Source of the DNA: Nitratireductor basaltis
Lineage (GTDB): Bacteria; Pseudomonadota; Alphaproteobacteria; Rhizobiales; Rhizobiaceae
Assembly (NCBI RefSeq): GCF_000733725.1
Contig: NZ_JMQM01000001.1
Span: 2,108,001 to 2,172,000 of the forward strand
Reading direction: 5' to 3'
DNA: 64,000 nucleotides
Below the pieces are notes generated by a model that saw only the letters and a program-made list of their open reading frames with translations, did no database searches and had not been told where the DNA came from. Positions within the stretch are counted from its first letter, which is position 1. The number at the start of each line of letters is the position of its first letter. This document shows positions 7,820 to 15,238 of this stretch, piece by piece. The position numbers were made by a program, and so were the translations under genes.

Positions 7820-9387
7820 CAGTTGTCCAGCAAATTGTCATCAGGCTCGACATGATCCCATCCGCCAGGAGGTGCTTTCGTGACTGCCTTATGCGCCGCA
7901 TATTCGCGACGATGCCAAAGCTGCACAGCAACGTCAGCCTCGTCGGTAGACCCGCCAATGCGCTTCTTGATGTCTTCCTTGCTCTCGATCAGGATATCGC
8001 TACCGCGCAATTCCCATCGCGGCGTTGTCAATTCGGCCTTGAGTCGCGTGGATGGCGGGAGCATGATCTTTTCATTGGCACCGCCTTCCGGGTCCAATGC
8101 CTCCCTGAACTGCCACCACATTTCAGCACGGCGATTCTTGAAGCCAAAGCGGCCATCTCTTGTGCGAGCGCCAGAGGCTTCCGAATAAACGATGCCCGCA
8201 CAGTCTATATTGTGATGGTTGATGAGGTAGCTGCGCGGGCCGGAACCCCAACCACCCGTCAGATCCACTGAAACGTCTGCATCATCGCGACGCAAGCGCA
8301 GCATCTTTGCTGCAATGTCTATCGGGTCTTTTACGTCCACGCCCTTATGACGCTCGAACTCGGAAAACCAGTTCCCCTCATGCATGCTGCCAATGACAAG
8401 GTTATCCTTCCCCCCCATCGCGATATCAGCAGACAACGCGAGCATTCTGCGACGCACATCAGGAGCATTGCGCCAGCGCTCTTGTGCGGCTTCCACCCAG
8501 GCAGACGGGATAACCTGCCATTCGTGGTCCTCACGTCCTGCAAGAAAGTCGCCGTATAGAAGCTGCGAACGAAGCGGCTCAGGAAGCCCCTGCAAGACCG
8601 CGCGATAATTCGTATCTTTCAGATAAGGGTTATCATCCAGACGCGCCGGAATGAATGTGCGCGACATGGCGGTGTACTCTTCACCACCGCGTTCGTACTT
8701 GCCCGGACCTTCCACCCACTCCGTTACGCCAGACACAACAATCGCCCACCGTAGCTCACCAGGAGCTGCAGGGTCTGGATGCAGCGGATCAAGCCAAGGC
8801 GCGAATTCCTCGATCATCCATTCGCCATCACCACCACGAGGCGGGTTGGAACCGAGGATGACACGACACCGCTGACCTTGCCTTGTGGAGCGAAGCCAGC
8901 CGATCAGTGAAAAGACCTGCTCCCTTAGAAATTCGCCTGCCTCATCGAACGCCATGAAGTCGCGAGCATTACCAGCGTGCTTGCGCCAATCATCCGGCTG
9001 GTTCAAACCGGCAAACTTGAGCCTGCCTCCATCGTGGCGCTTGAAGACGTTCTCGCTACCACCAACAAACTTGCCGTGGTGCGGCTCGCCTACCTGCTTG
9101 CAGAACTCTATCAGACCATCAAGCTGCGTGGCTTCCCGGCGCAGAACCAAGCCTGAATGGTGGTCACGGAACCATGCGCCAATCTCTAGCGCTGACTTAC
9201 CACCACCAGCCGCACCACCATAAAGCAGAATGTCCGCCTCACTATTGAGCGCTTCTGTCTGCGGGCCGGGATTTGGGACGAATGGCTTGCTCAACTCTTG
9301 AGCGGCAAGCTTCTCCAGTTCTTTCCTATCGTCATCAGAGAGGCGTTGAATCAGTGCCTCAATCTGAGTGAGGTCAATCGCCTCCAC
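7816..9387 (-). CDS. Terminase large subunit
   Basis: The 523-residue packaging motor has an N-terminal ATPase with Walker A GGAAGGGKS at residues 57-65 and Walker B FMAFDEA at 144-150. The C-terminal nuclease part has acidic residues in ALSADIAMGGKDN (around residue 325) and STDEADVAV near the end, fitting the RNase H-like fold. It drives DNA into proheads through the portal and cuts genome ends. The gene overlaps the small subunit by 14 bases and the DUF2833 gene by four. Length is as usual for this family. Confidence 0.92.
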   Translation of the reverse strand: MEAIDLTQIEALIQRLSDDDRKELEKLAAQELSKPFVPNPGPQTEALNSEADILLYGGAAGGGKSALEIGAWFRDHHSGLVLRREATQLDGLIEFCKQVGEPHHGKFVGGSENVFKRHDGGRLKFAGLNQPDDWRKHAGNARDFMAFDEAGEFLREQVFSLIGWLRSTRQGQRCRVILGSNPPRGGDGEWMIEEFAPWLDPLHPDPAAPGELRWAIVVSGVTEWVEGPGKYERGGEEYTAMSRTFIPARLDDNPYLKDTNYRAVLQGLPEPLRSQLLYGDFLAGREDHEWQVIPSAWVEAAQERWRNAPDVRRRMLALSADIAMGGKDNLVIGSMHEGNWFSEFERHKGVDVKDPIDIAAKMLRLRRDDADVSVDLTGGWGSGPRSYLINHHNIDCAGIVYSEASGARTRDGRFGFKNRRAEMWWQFREALDPEGGANEKIMLPPSTRLKAELTTPRWELRGSDILIESKEDIKKRIGGSTDEADVAVQLWHRREYAAHKAVTKAPPGGWDHVEPDDNLLDNW

Positions 9388-9814
9388 TCTTCAAGCCCTT
9401 TGCCATGAGAGCAGCGACGGCCTTGGCTAGATCGCGGTCGGAGATGTCTTTCGTCTCGATTGCGCCGCCATCCTTGCCGGTCATCTCGATACGCTGCTTC
9501 GGAGCCTGTAGGCGCGCCGCCTTGTCGATTGCATTGACTGCCGCATTACAGCGCTGAGGGTCGAAGCCATCTTCATTGATGACCCGATCACCGAGCGCGA
9601 TCATTCGAGCCGCGTAGGATTCCAGTCGCTCTTCGCGTGCCTGTGCCAGTTTGTCCCGAAATTCTGCGTTTTCCTGCCGCCAACGATAGATTGTCGTGCT
9701 GGCAGGCATATCCTCATCTTCGCATACAGACTGCACCGAACGCCCGCCAATGACGCGGTTGCAAAACTCGTCTGCAACCTCTTGGCTAAAGATTGTCGGC
9801 CTACCTGCTGGCAT
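9374..9814 (-). CDS. Terminase small subunit
   Basis: The product recognises phage DNA and starts packaging. The chosen start (ATG at 9814, MPAGRPTIFSQEVADEF) gives 146 residues. A longer frame to 9859 exists but has no ribosome site, and the M-x-A/P-G-R-P start is typical of the family. Residues about 15-60 form a helix-turn-helix (GRSVQSVCEDEDMPASTTIY), followed by a coiled segment (ENAEFRDKLAQAREERLESY) that normally forms the oligomer. It overlaps the large subunit by 14 bases. Confidence 0.87.
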   Translation of the reverse strand: MPAGRPTIFSQEVADEFCNRVIGGRSVQSVCEDEDMPASTTIYRWRQENAEFRDKLAQAREERLESYAARMIALGDRVINEDGFDPQRCNAAVNAIDKAARLQAPKQRIEMTGKDGGAIETKDISDRDLAKAVAALMAKGLKSGGD

Positions 9815-10070
9815 TTGGCAACCCACTCCATTCTCTGCCACGCTCGTATACCGTGACATTAAAAAGCATTAGCCTGCGCCATTCTTTCGACTTGTCCGAA
9901 TAGAGACGCGTTCTTGTCCAATCCACAACGGCGAACCGGAAATGAGGCTTGAACACTCCGTAGATACGCCAGCACCATAGATTTGGGCCTGACGCGCTGC
10001 TCACAGTGATGCGATGCGTCTGCATCTTTGCGATAGCATTCCTCACCTTGCAGGCGAGCGACGGGTTCAT
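9801..10070 (-). CDS. Hypothetical phage protein
   Basis: An 89-residue basic protein with many Arg and Trp residues (WCWRIYGVFKPHFRFAVVDW). I do not recognise the family. It overlaps the small terminase start by 14 bases and follows the upstream gene by ten bases, and a weak AAGAGA ribosome site precedes the ATG, so context favours a real gene. The short beta-rich pattern could be a small DNA-binding fold but nothing proves it. Confidence 0.55.
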   Translation of the reverse strand: MNPSLACKVRNAIAKMQTHRITVSSASGPNLWCWRIYGVFKPHFRFAVVDWTRTRLYSDKSKEWRRLMLFNVTVYERGREWSGLPNASR

Positions 10071-10080
10071 TGTCTCTTGC

Positions 10081-10356
10081 CTATGGTTTGAAGCCTGGGT
10101 CTGTTTCGGGAAGCGCGTAGTGCATATTCATATCCAAGTGCAGCTCGCCAGAGGCCAAGGCTGATTGAAGCGCCCTAAATGCCTGCGCTCTGGCGTAGCG
10201 CTTCCCTACCGTCGAGACGATCAACGTTGCCGGGTCTATTGATCCGCCATTGACCTGGACAATCGCGAGCATGTCGCTCTTAGCGTCTGCGAAGTCCACA
10301 CCGACTTCCATCTTCGTGAAATCGGGGTGCGTGTAACGCCAGTCAGCCATCATCAT
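10081..10356 (-). CDS. Hypothetical phage protein
   Basis: A 91-residue soluble protein with the order helix - strand - helix apparent from TKMEVGVDFADAKSDMLAIV and ARAQAFRALQSALASGEL. No family recognised. The ATG-ATG-ATG triplet at the start leaves the exact initiator open (10356, 10353 or 10350). It lies 22 bases below the next gene in the same operon. Confidence 0.6.
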   Translation of the reverse strand: MMMADWRYTHPDFTKMEVGVDFADAKSDMLAIVQVNGGSIDPATLIVSTVGKRYARAQAFRALQSALASGELHLDMNMHYALPETDPGFKP

Positions 10357-10378
10357 TTCCCGTAATGCATTTGCATTG

Positions 10379-10561
10379 TCACTGAGCGGCTACGCCCTTG
10401 TGCGGGACTGAAAGGAGACGGCGTGCAGCGGCCGCCATCTTTGGGTCGTGCTGCTCAATCTCTCGAACAGCTTGTGCCTTTGCTTCTCGGAACTGTTGGT
10501 AGCGTTCCTTTATGCTGAGGCCGCCCCCCTGAGACTTCACCGAATAAGGCTTCGCGGTCAT
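10379..10561 (-). CDS. Hypothetical short phage protein
   Basis: A 60-residue basic, helical protein (KERYQQFREAKAQAVREIEQ, then a short Arg-rich segment). It has no membrane segment and no recognised family. It lies 12 bases downstream of the small membrane-protein gene. Small size keeps confidence moderate. Confidence 0.5.
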   Translation of the reverse strand: MTAKPYSVKSQGGGLSIKERYQQFREAKAQAVREIEQHDPKMAAAARRLLSVPHKGVAAQ

Positions 10562-10573
10562 GTATGCACCTTG

Positions 10574-10768
10574 TCATTGAGCGGCTTGGAGCGCGAGAAG
10601 CGCAGCCATCAGAACAATCACCGCAAACGCAAACCCGCAGGGCACGAGAAATGGCCTCATGTGGTCGGAGCGCTCAATATTGTCACGCTCGCGCTTGGCA
10701 GTGCTTAGGATGCGAACAAGCTTTGGGCTGATCGGCCCCATCTCTTCACTTACCTTGTCGAAATCCAT
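10574..10768 (-). CDS. Small phage membrane protein, one C-terminal helix
   Basis: A 64-residue protein with a charged cytoplasmic-type N-terminus (MDFDKVSEEMGPISPKLVR) and one strongly hydrophobic helix at residues about 40-60 (FAFAVIVLMAALLALQ). It could be a tail-anchored inner-membrane protein. It is the first convincing gene after the long leader that starts at the operator-controlled promoter near 11.43 kb, so its expression may be set by that promoter. Function unknown. Confidence 0.6.
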   Translation of the reverse strand: MDFDKVSEEMGPISPKLVRILSTAKRERDNIERSDHMRPFLVPCGFAFAVIVLMAALLALQAAQ

Positions 10769-10863
10769 GTATGCACCTTGTTGGCAGCGTTCGTGTCAGG
10801 ACGGAAGGTCGGTCGGCTATAGGGGCCGATGCATCCAGGTTCGCCGCGTTGCTAGCGCGCGGC

Positions 10864-11055
10864 TTACTCCCAAGCCTTCATCTCGATGACAGTAGCTTTT
10901 GCCGTCCTGATTAGGTAGCCCGCTCTCGCCTGCTTCTTCGCTACGAGGCTTCTGTGATGTTCAGACGGAGGGGCTGTCTGTGAATTGGAAAGGACGGGTC
11001 TTTCCCCGTAGTCACCAACCCGTTTTAATCTCCGTGCGACCCTTAAGGTCGTCAC
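10864..11055 (-). CDS. Doubtful basic phage protein in the leader region
   Basis: A frame starting with GTG at 11055 would give about 63 residues rich in Arg and Lys (TTLRVARRLKRVGDYGERPV...). The frame stays open further up to a TTG at 11103. No good ribosome site is seen for either start, and I recognise no family. The basic character would fit a small nucleic-acid-binding or antitermination protein, but it could equally be a chance frame in a structured RNA. Listed only because the stretch is otherwise empty. Confidence 0.25.
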   Translation of the reverse strand: MTTLRVARRLKRVGDYGERPVLSNSQTAPPSEHHRSLVAKKQARAGYLIRTAKATVIEMKAWE

Positions 11056-11238
11056 CGGTAGGCTTCGGACGGGAACGTGGACGGCATCGCCGCTTCGGTA
11101 CAAACCCGCTCTGCTTGCGAGGGCGGGACGCTACTCCCGCCTTGCGGATCGAAGGCTAACGCAGGCCCCGCAGATGCACATTCACGAGAAGGGGCTATGC
11201 CCGAAACTCCCCGCCTGCTTATGCCCTTAACTTTACCC

Positions 11239-11316
11239 TCAAGCCTTCAATCCGGCTTCTAATGCGCTGTGCGTTTTCTTGCGCAGCCTCGCAACTGTTT
11301 GCGGTGCAGCCTTCAA
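11239..11316 (-). CDS. Candidate 25-residue leader peptide with consensus ribosome site
   Basis: A perfect AGGAGGT sequence stands six bases before TTG at 11316, followed by 25 codons and TGA. The predicted peptide is basic and helical (KAAPQTVARLRKKTHSAL...). The start is about 100 bases below the predicted transcription start of the 11.43 kb promoter. The strength of the ribosome site argues for translation; the TTG start, small size and lack of known homologues argue for caution. It may be a leader peptide or a small regulator. Confidence 0.35.
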   Translation of the reverse strand: MKAAPQTVARLRKKTHSALEAGLKA

Positions 11317-11420
11317 GCGAAGACCTCCTAGGCAAAGCCCAATGTGACACCGCAACTCACACTGCCGTTGGCAGAAACTCTCTAGCCTAAGCGCAAATCA
11401 CCTAGACTGCATTAATTGCG

Positions 11421-11449
11421 CTTATACCTGTTCTGGTATAACATGTCAA
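11421..11449 (-). promoter_or_regulatory. Leftward sigma-70 promoter overlapped by a repressor operator
   Basis: On the minus strand TTGACA (11449-11444) and TATAAG (11426-11421) are 17 bases apart, a near-consensus promoter. The dyad ATACCTGTTCTGGTAT (11424-11439) covers the spacer and part of the -10 box; its half-sites match the operators at the Cro/CI switch, with a 6-base instead of 5-base centre. The -35 box overlaps the end of the upstream gene. It should fire leftward into the 10769-11420 leader and on to the virion genes when repression is lifted. Confidence 0.7.
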
Positions 11450-11676
11450 GAGGTGGAGGTAATCTTGCTCCTCCTTAAAAGACGCTCTTCAACACCACGA
11501 CAATCGACAAGAAGGCAGTCCTCGAATACGTCGCTTGCGTCAGGGTGCGCTTTAATAACAACCCCCTCCAGCCTGCAATTGACGTAACACTCTCCTTCGT
11601 CGGATACATACAGCGTCCCGCCCTGAATATTCAGGCCGTAGGCACGTATAGTCTTTGGAGTGTATGGGTCAATCAT
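11446..11676 (-). CDS. Hypothetical phage protein, beta-rich
   Basis: A 76-residue protein, MIDPYTPKTIRAYGLNIQGG onwards. Alternating hydrophobic residues and repeated short turns (GGTLYVSDEG, YVNCRLEGVV, FEDCLLVDCRG) suggest a small beta-sheet or beta-helix-like fold. Four cysteines are present. The start at 11676 was preferred to 11697 because GGAGA lies five bases upstream and it overlaps the preceding stop as ATGA. No family recognised. Confidence 0.6.
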   Translation of the reverse strand: MIDPYTPKTIRAYGLNIQGGTLYVSDEGECYVNCRLEGVVIKAHPDASDVFEDCLLVDCRGVEERLLRRSKITSTS

Positions 11677-12341
11677 GCCGCTCTCCTTCTTTCCCACAAC
11701 CGCGCAACTGCGTTTAATGCCAGCCGCAAATCACCGATAAGACTAGGCACTTCCTTGTTATCCAGAACGACAGTTTGAACAGCCATCATGCCGAATGGAC
11801 CGCTCTTGAGGATTTCATGCCGAATGGCCTTCCAATTCTCGATTGCCCGCAAATCACGCTCCTCACGCTCTGGAGCAAATGGGTCTGCTCCATCCACTCC
11901 ACCGCGTGGGCTGTCATCTGTAACCGAGCGTCCTTGCTTTATCGCCATAGCGCCTTTGTACGCCTGATAGCACTGCTGGATTTGCTCCGCCGTGTTCAGG
12001 TGCTGTTGAGTGAACTTGCCAGCGTCCGGCCATTCTGAGCGATGGTTGCGGCTTGCATAGTGCCATGCATGGATAACCGAGCCGTATTCCTGGAGCCGTG
12101 CCTTGTCCCATGGAAGCTTTGGATCGGTCTTCCAGTATCCCGGCACCTTCACCTTGCCGTCATCATCCAATTCAGGCTCAACCCATATCTGCCTGCGCTT
12201 CCATGTGGCTGCTTCCATCATGAGCTTATATTCGGTGTCATGCTCTTTCGCCCGTGAGGGCTGGCCCGATGGAGTGCGTACACATTCCTTGCGTGGACGC
12301 CCTGCCCTTCGCTTTGCCGCTCGCGTTCTTGCCTTGGTCAT
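11673..12341 (-). CDS. Hypothetical phage protein, basic N-terminus
   Basis: The start at 12341 (MTKARTRAAKRRAGRPRKEC) gives 222 residues; the frame is open to 12380 but that would overlap the preceding gene. The N-terminal ~35 residues are very basic and include an AT-hook-like GRPRK. The middle (residues about 60-140) is helical with Trp and Gln (LNTAEQIQQCYQAYKGAMAI), and the C-terminus has LIGDLRLALNAVARLWERRR. It may bind DNA. I do not recognise the family; the position is upstream of the leader and terminase genes. Confidence 0.68.
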   Translation of the reverse strand: MTKARTRAAKRRAGRPRKECVRTPSGQPSRAKEHDTEYKLMMEAATWKRRQIWVEPELDDDGKVKVPGYWKTDPKLPWDKARLQEYGSVIHAWHYASRNHRSEWPDAGKFTQQHLNTAEQIQQCYQAYKGAMAIKQGRSVTDDSPRGGVDGADPFAPEREERDLRAIENWKAIRHEILKSGPFGMMAVQTVVLDNKEVPSLIGDLRLALNAVARLWERRRAA

Positions 12342-12345
12342 TGCC

Positions 12346-12363
12346 CTCGTATCCCCGCCGCTT
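12346..12363. repeat. 18-base direct repeat, copy 1 (translation-initiation region)
   Basis: The plus-strand sequence ctcgtatccccgccgctt recurs exactly at 12905-12922. On the minus strand each copy (AAGCGGCGGGGATACGAG) ends just upstream of a start codon, at 12341 here and at 12901 for the second copy, so it supplies the ribosome-binding region of two successive genes. This copy also contains the stop codon of the upstream gene. Confidence 0.9.
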
Positions 12364-12901
12364 AGGAAAATTTCACGCATCCCGAATCTGACGCGAGTTC
12401 AAACGCCCTTCTCCACTCGGCGTATTTTTCGCGGAAATACGCATCAGGGTGCGCGTCTGCCATGGTCTGGTATTCTTTGAAATCAGACGCCAACTTCTGC
12501 GATACAGATGCGCCGATCACGCCTTCGCAGTCCGAGAAGTTGATTAGCTCGGAGAAAGGGCCATTTGCTCCATTCCAGCACTCGATGCAATGACTAGCCC
12601 GCCGTTCTCCGTATTGCTCATACTCACCCAACGGCCACCCTGCGATCTTTGCCAGATCATCCCGCCAATTGTTATACCCACCATATGATCCCGCGCGGAA
12701 ACCGACGCTGTCGCGGAAAGAATAGACGCCCTTATTTTCAATCTCGTCCGCGCGACCAGGGAAGGAATTATTCACGTAAAGTTGGATATAACAGTCGCAA
12801 TCCAAAGGCTCCCTAGTCTCCGAGTCAATTGGCTCGCCGTCCTCGTTAAACACACAATCAATCTTCTCGATTGCGCTGTAAGCTAAAATATCCAATCCCA
12901 T
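12362..12901 (-). CDS. Hypothetical phage protein
   Basis: A 179-residue acidic protein beginning MGLDILAYSAIEKIDCVFNE. Homologous-looking proteins with the opening MGLDI-x-A are common among small phage and plasmid genes of unknown role (recognition only). It has seven cysteines, including CDCYIQLYV and CIECWNG, and several Trp/Tyr residues, so a compact fold with metal or disulphide is possible. The start follows the repeated 18-base initiation sequence. Function unknown. Confidence 0.68.
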   Translation of the reverse strand: MGLDILAYSAIEKIDCVFNEDGEPIDSETREPLDCDCYIQLYVNNSFPGRADEIENKGVYSFRDSVGFRAGSYGGYNNWRDDLAKIAGWPLGEYEQYGERRASHCIECWNGANGPFSELINFSDCEGVIGASVSQKLASDFKEYQTMADAHPDAYFREKYAEWRRAFELASDSGCVKFS

Positions 12902-12904
12902 CTT

Positions 12905-12922
12905 CTCGTATCCCCGCCGCTT
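12905..12922. repeat. 18-base direct repeat, copy 2 (translation-initiation region)
   Basis: Exact second copy of ctcgtatccccgccgctt, lying just upstream of the minus-strand ATG at 12901. See the copy at 12346-12363. Confidence 0.9.
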
Positions 12923-12930
12923 GGATCTGG

Positions 12931-13350
12931 TTAGCTGCCGTGTAGAAACGCCACGTAAGGCATGGAGGGGCTTACCCCGTCCGATAGCTTCATGATGCCT
13001 AGTTCGCGCCCTACGGCTGATTTAAGAGGCTCTGGAACGGGCTTGTGTGGTCGTAGGTCGATCACATTGGCTACCGCCCGCGCTGCCTTGTCCCGCTCCC
13101 GCTCAATCTTCGCCTGAATCCGTCGCTGCCTCAGCGCGTCCTCATGCCACTTTACCTGTGCGAGAACGTAAGGGACGCTCGTCCCGTACTCTGCTGCTAC
13201 TTCGCTTACCGGTGCGCCCACCTTTACCGCTTGCGCCATCCTCTTGCGCTCTGCGTAGCTGTAGTTCGCGCTCTTCCCAGTCGCCCCAATCACCTGTTGC
13301 GATTGCACGTAGTTCCTTTGTCCATCGTAATTGGTACGCCACATGTTCAT
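12931..13350 (-). CDS. Phage protein with helix-turn-helix segment
   Basis: The product has 139 residues from ATG 13350; a second ATG at 13344 is equally placed relative to the AGGGAG ribosome site. Residues about 40-80 (ERKRMAQAVKVGAPVSEVAA, then EYGTSVPYVLAQV) look like a homeodomain-type helix-turn-helix as in terminase small subunits or transposase N-termini. The C-terminal half is basic, then contains IDLRPHKPVPEPL. The start overlaps the upstream stop as ATGA. It probably binds DNA; target unknown. Confidence 0.62.
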   Translation of the reverse strand: MNMWRTNYDGQRNYVQSQQVIGATGKSANYSYAERKRMAQAVKVGAPVSEVAAEYGTSVPYVLAQVKWHEDALRQRRIQAKIERERDKAARAVANVIDLRPHKPVPEPLKSAVGRELGIMKLSDGVSPSMPYVAFLHGS

Positions 13351-13727
13351 GCTCCCTGCCCTTTTTGTTCTTTCTGAAATTCGCCGTTTTCCCATCTCGT
13401 CAGGAAATGACGTGCTGGACGCCTTCCCTGCGCTGGTTGCGGCAACTTCTCTGCTGCCTTGATCTTGCGAAAGTCGATGTAGCTTTGCCGCTCCTTCACC
13501 TGCTGGGTGAATTGGGCTGTTGAAGGTGCAAAGCGTGCGTCATGCCCGACAACCTCGCCCTTGCGGTATCGCAGGCAAGCTTCATGGACTGCCTCAAAGC
13601 TGTATTCATCCACGCATTCCAGAAAGCTCGTAAGCTGCATCTCTGGATCAATGCCATTCTGTGGAGGGAAGGAATGAAGCATCACCGCTATCGCTTTGAG
13701 AGATTGTTTTCTGTCGTTCGTGTTCAC
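13347..13727 (-). CDS. Phage replication-associated protein (putative)
   Basis: The best start is GTG at 13727 (VNTNDRKQSLKAIAVMLHSF), with GGAG seven bases upstream; the frame extends to 13883 but that part overlaps the previous gene. The 126-residue product has LECVDEYSFEAVHEACLRYR and FAPSTAQFTQQVKERQSYID, a pattern seen in small phage proteins next to replication-initiator genes. It lies directly after the gene carrying the replication-type C-terminal domain and overlaps it by 80 bases. Function is inferred from position only. Confidence 0.6.
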   Translation of the reverse strand: MNTNDRKQSLKAIAVMLHSFPPQNGIDPEMQLTSFLECVDEYSFEAVHEACLRYRKGEVVGHDARFAPSTAQFTQQVKERQSYIDFRKIKAAEKLPQPAQGRRPARHFLTRWENGEFQKEQKGQGA

Positions 13728-14007
13728 TTTCACGCTCCAGGCGCTGTAGGATTGAATTGCTGGCGGAAAGGAGGTTGTTCGGGCGCTGTGGCTCCCACTC
13801 GTCTTCCCACCCTTCTGAGTTGAGCCATGTCGCGGGATGTTTGAAGTCCATCCATGCAGGCTTGTGCGCCTGATATTCCGCAATGGCTTTCAACATCTGG
13901 CACAGCGTTGTTTTCTTGATAGCCTTTTCGAATGCCTTGCGAGCATTGCCCTTCGCCACGCGGCGCGGGTAGTTGGCCCAAAAGATTTCGAATGCGTCTT
14001 CGCTCAT
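13648..14007 (-). CDS. Replisome-organiser-type C-terminal domain protein
   Basis: A 119-residue protein with FEIFWANYPRRVAKGNARKA followed by a KPAWMDFKHPATWLNSEGW segment, the module found at the C-terminus of many phage replication/helix-turn-helix proteins. Here it stands alone without the usual N-terminal winged helix. A DNA-replication role is likely from the family. Its start overlaps the upstream stop (ATGA), and its last 80 bases overlap the next gene in another frame. Confidence 0.7.
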   Translation of the reverse strand: MSEDAFEIFWANYPRRVAKGNARKAFEKAIKKTTLCQMLKAIAEYQAHKPAWMDFKHPATWLNSEGWEDEWEPQRPNNLLSASNSILQRLERESEHERQKTISQSDSGDASFLPSTEWH

Positions 14008-14279
14008 TGCTCGCCCTCACGCGTAACCGTCACATTGATATCGCGCTCGTCCATGAACAGGTTCATCAGTTGCCCACAGATGCGAGCCTCAACCTTCGCT
14101 CTCGCACGAACTGCGGAGGTTTCAACGCCGTGCGTGATGCACAGGCCACCAAGGAAAATCCAAAAGATGCTAGGAACCGCACCCTCAACCTCGAAGCCAA
14201 TTGCCATCAGGATACCGCCAAAAATGGCGACGAGGGCCGGAACCGAACTTTCGTAAAATTCATAGAGCCACTTCTTCAT
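14004..14279 (-). CDS. Small phage membrane protein, two helices
   Basis: A 91-residue protein with two likely transmembrane segments (residues about 12-29 and 35-53) followed by a soluble, charged tail (ARAKVEARICGQLMNLFMDE). It may act in superinfection exclusion or membrane anchoring, but nothing identifies it. It overlaps both neighbours by four bases. Confidence 0.6.
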   Translation of the reverse strand: MKKWLYEFYESSVPALVAIFGGILMAIGFEVEGAVPSIFWIFLGGLCITHGVETSAVRARAKVEARICGQLMNLFMDERDINVTVTREGEQ

Positions 14280-14473
14280 GCTGCCTTGTCCTTGTCCCGT
14301 TTTGCCGCATGCTCATAGTCAGCAGAGGCTTGCTTGAGTGCGGCTAGGTTTGCCTCTTGATCTTCAACTTCATGTCGAGGGCGCTTTGTCCCGTGGTCGC
14401 GGAGCCATGTTTCCTTGCTCCAGATCATGCGCTGTAAGCGGAAGGCCATTTGCTCGTGAGGGATGCGGTTCAT
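14276..14473 (-). CDS. Hypothetical short phage protein
   Basis: A 65-residue, highly charged, helical protein (QMAFRLQRMIWSKETWLRDH, then EDQEANLAALKQASADYEHA) with coiled-coil character. No family recognised. It is coupled to RusA upstream and to a membrane-protein gene downstream by four-base overlaps. Confidence 0.58.
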   Translation of the reverse strand: MNRIPHEQMAFRLQRMIWSKETWLRDHGTKRPRHEVEDQEANLAALKQASADYEHAAKRDKDKAA

Positions 14474-14838
14474 GCTGCCATCGCCTCTGTTCTACGGATG
14501 CGGATGACACAAGGCGGGCCTTCATCCACCCATCGGGCGGTCAACTCGACCACTTGGCTATCGTCGCAAATCGTTCCCGTCGTAGTCAGAAGATCCAGGC
14601 TCGCTTTCAGCAGGTTATCAATGTCTGCCTTCTTGCCGGCAGGCCGGTAAGCCTCGAACTCCACGGCAATGTCGCCCTTGATCTGCTTGTGCTTCCCGCC
14701 TGCATTGCGTTGCTGAATGAGGAACCAGCCAGCTTCATCTATCCACTGCTTGTATAGCTTTGACTTGCGGCGCTTGTTTCCAAAGCCGTTGTATAGCTTC
14801 CAGATTGACGGAGGCATGGGGAGTTCGACCGTCAGCAT
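14470..14838 (-). CDS. rusA: RusA-like Holliday junction resolvase
   Basis: The start at 14838 (MLTVELPMPPSIWKLYNGFG) gives 122 residues, the usual size. The family signature, ADIDNLLKASLDLL with the catalytic Asp residues followed by a D-D-S-Q-V-V motif, is present. RusA cuts four-way junctions formed during phage recombination and replication. The frame is open to 14913, but a separate small gene occupies that stretch and MLTVELPMPPS is the normal RusA beginning. It overlaps the next gene by four bases. Confidence 0.88.
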   Translation of the reverse strand: MLTVELPMPPSIWKLYNGFGNKRRKSKLYKQWIDEAGWFLIQQRNAGGKHKQIKGDIAVEFEAYRPAGKKADIDNLLKASLDLLTTTGTICDDSQVVELTARWVDEGPPCVIRIRRTEAMAA

Positions 14839-14839
14839 C

Positions 14840-14956
14840 TCACACCCACCCCGCGAGCCAGCAGAGGCCGTAAAGCACCGCGAACAGAACAGGTGGCGCA
14901 CAAAGGCAAACACCTATCTCTCTTGATGTGGGATGATGCTTGTTGAAGTAGCTCAT
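14840..14956 (-). CDS. 38-residue single-helix membrane protein
   Basis: ATG at 14956 opens a 38-codon frame: MSYFNKHHPTSREIGVC, then a hydrophobic helix and the end GLCWLAGWV. GGGG lies about six to ten bases upstream. The stop is two bases before the RusA start. One transmembrane segment (about residues 15-36) and three cysteines are seen. Tight fit between neighbours and a ribosome site argue for a real microprotein; no function can be given. Confidence 0.55.
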   Translation of the reverse strand: MSYFNKHHPTSREIGVCLCAPPVLFAVLYGLCWLAGWV

Positions 14957-14977
14957 GTTCCCCAACCCCTTTTGAGA

Positions 14978-15220
14978 TTATCGGGCGAGTTCGTCCAAGC
15001 GGGCGCGGGCTTGCTCGATTGTCATGGTGTGGCGTTTTGCATGGCCGGTTGCGCGAACCGCGATGACGAAGAAGCCGATGATAACGCCGGCCCACTGCAT
15101 GGCACTGCTCTCCAAGAGAACACCCACGCCAATGAGAGTGAGAAACGTTGCAAACGTCCCTACATCGCGTACAAGGCTTTGAACCACGCCTTCCTTGATG
15201 ATGATGACTTCCTGCTTCAT
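14978..15220 (-). CDS. Small phage membrane protein
   Basis: An 80-residue protein with a short polar N-terminus, two hydrophobic stretches (about residues 22-37 and 42-56) and a basic helical tail (RHTMTIEQARARLDELAR). The shape resembles small phage inner-membrane proteins of unknown role. It follows the upstream gene by 18 bases. Confidence 0.6.
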   Translation of the reverse strand: MKQEVIIIKEGVVQSLVRDVGTFATFLTLIGVGVLLESSAMQWAGVIIGFFVIAVRATGHAKRHTMTIEQARARLDELAR

Positions 15221-15238
15221 TCGTCTTTCTCCGCCATC

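Larger units (their letters stand above)
10769..11420 (-). other. Long poorly coding leader downstream of an operator-controlled promoter
   Basis: About 650 bases with no convincing conserved gene break an otherwise gapless minus-strand run. The stretch begins right below a consensus promoter (11421-11449). Read on the minus strand it contains several hairpin-forming segments: GCGGGA/TCCCGC near 11122-11140, ACGGG/CCCGT near 10993-11008, and the palindrome CGACCTTAAGGGTCG near 11037-11051. It also holds two weak coding candidates (11239-11316 and 10864-11055). It may be a regulatory RNA, an antitermination leader for the virion operon, or a region of unrecognised small genes. Confidence 0.5.
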
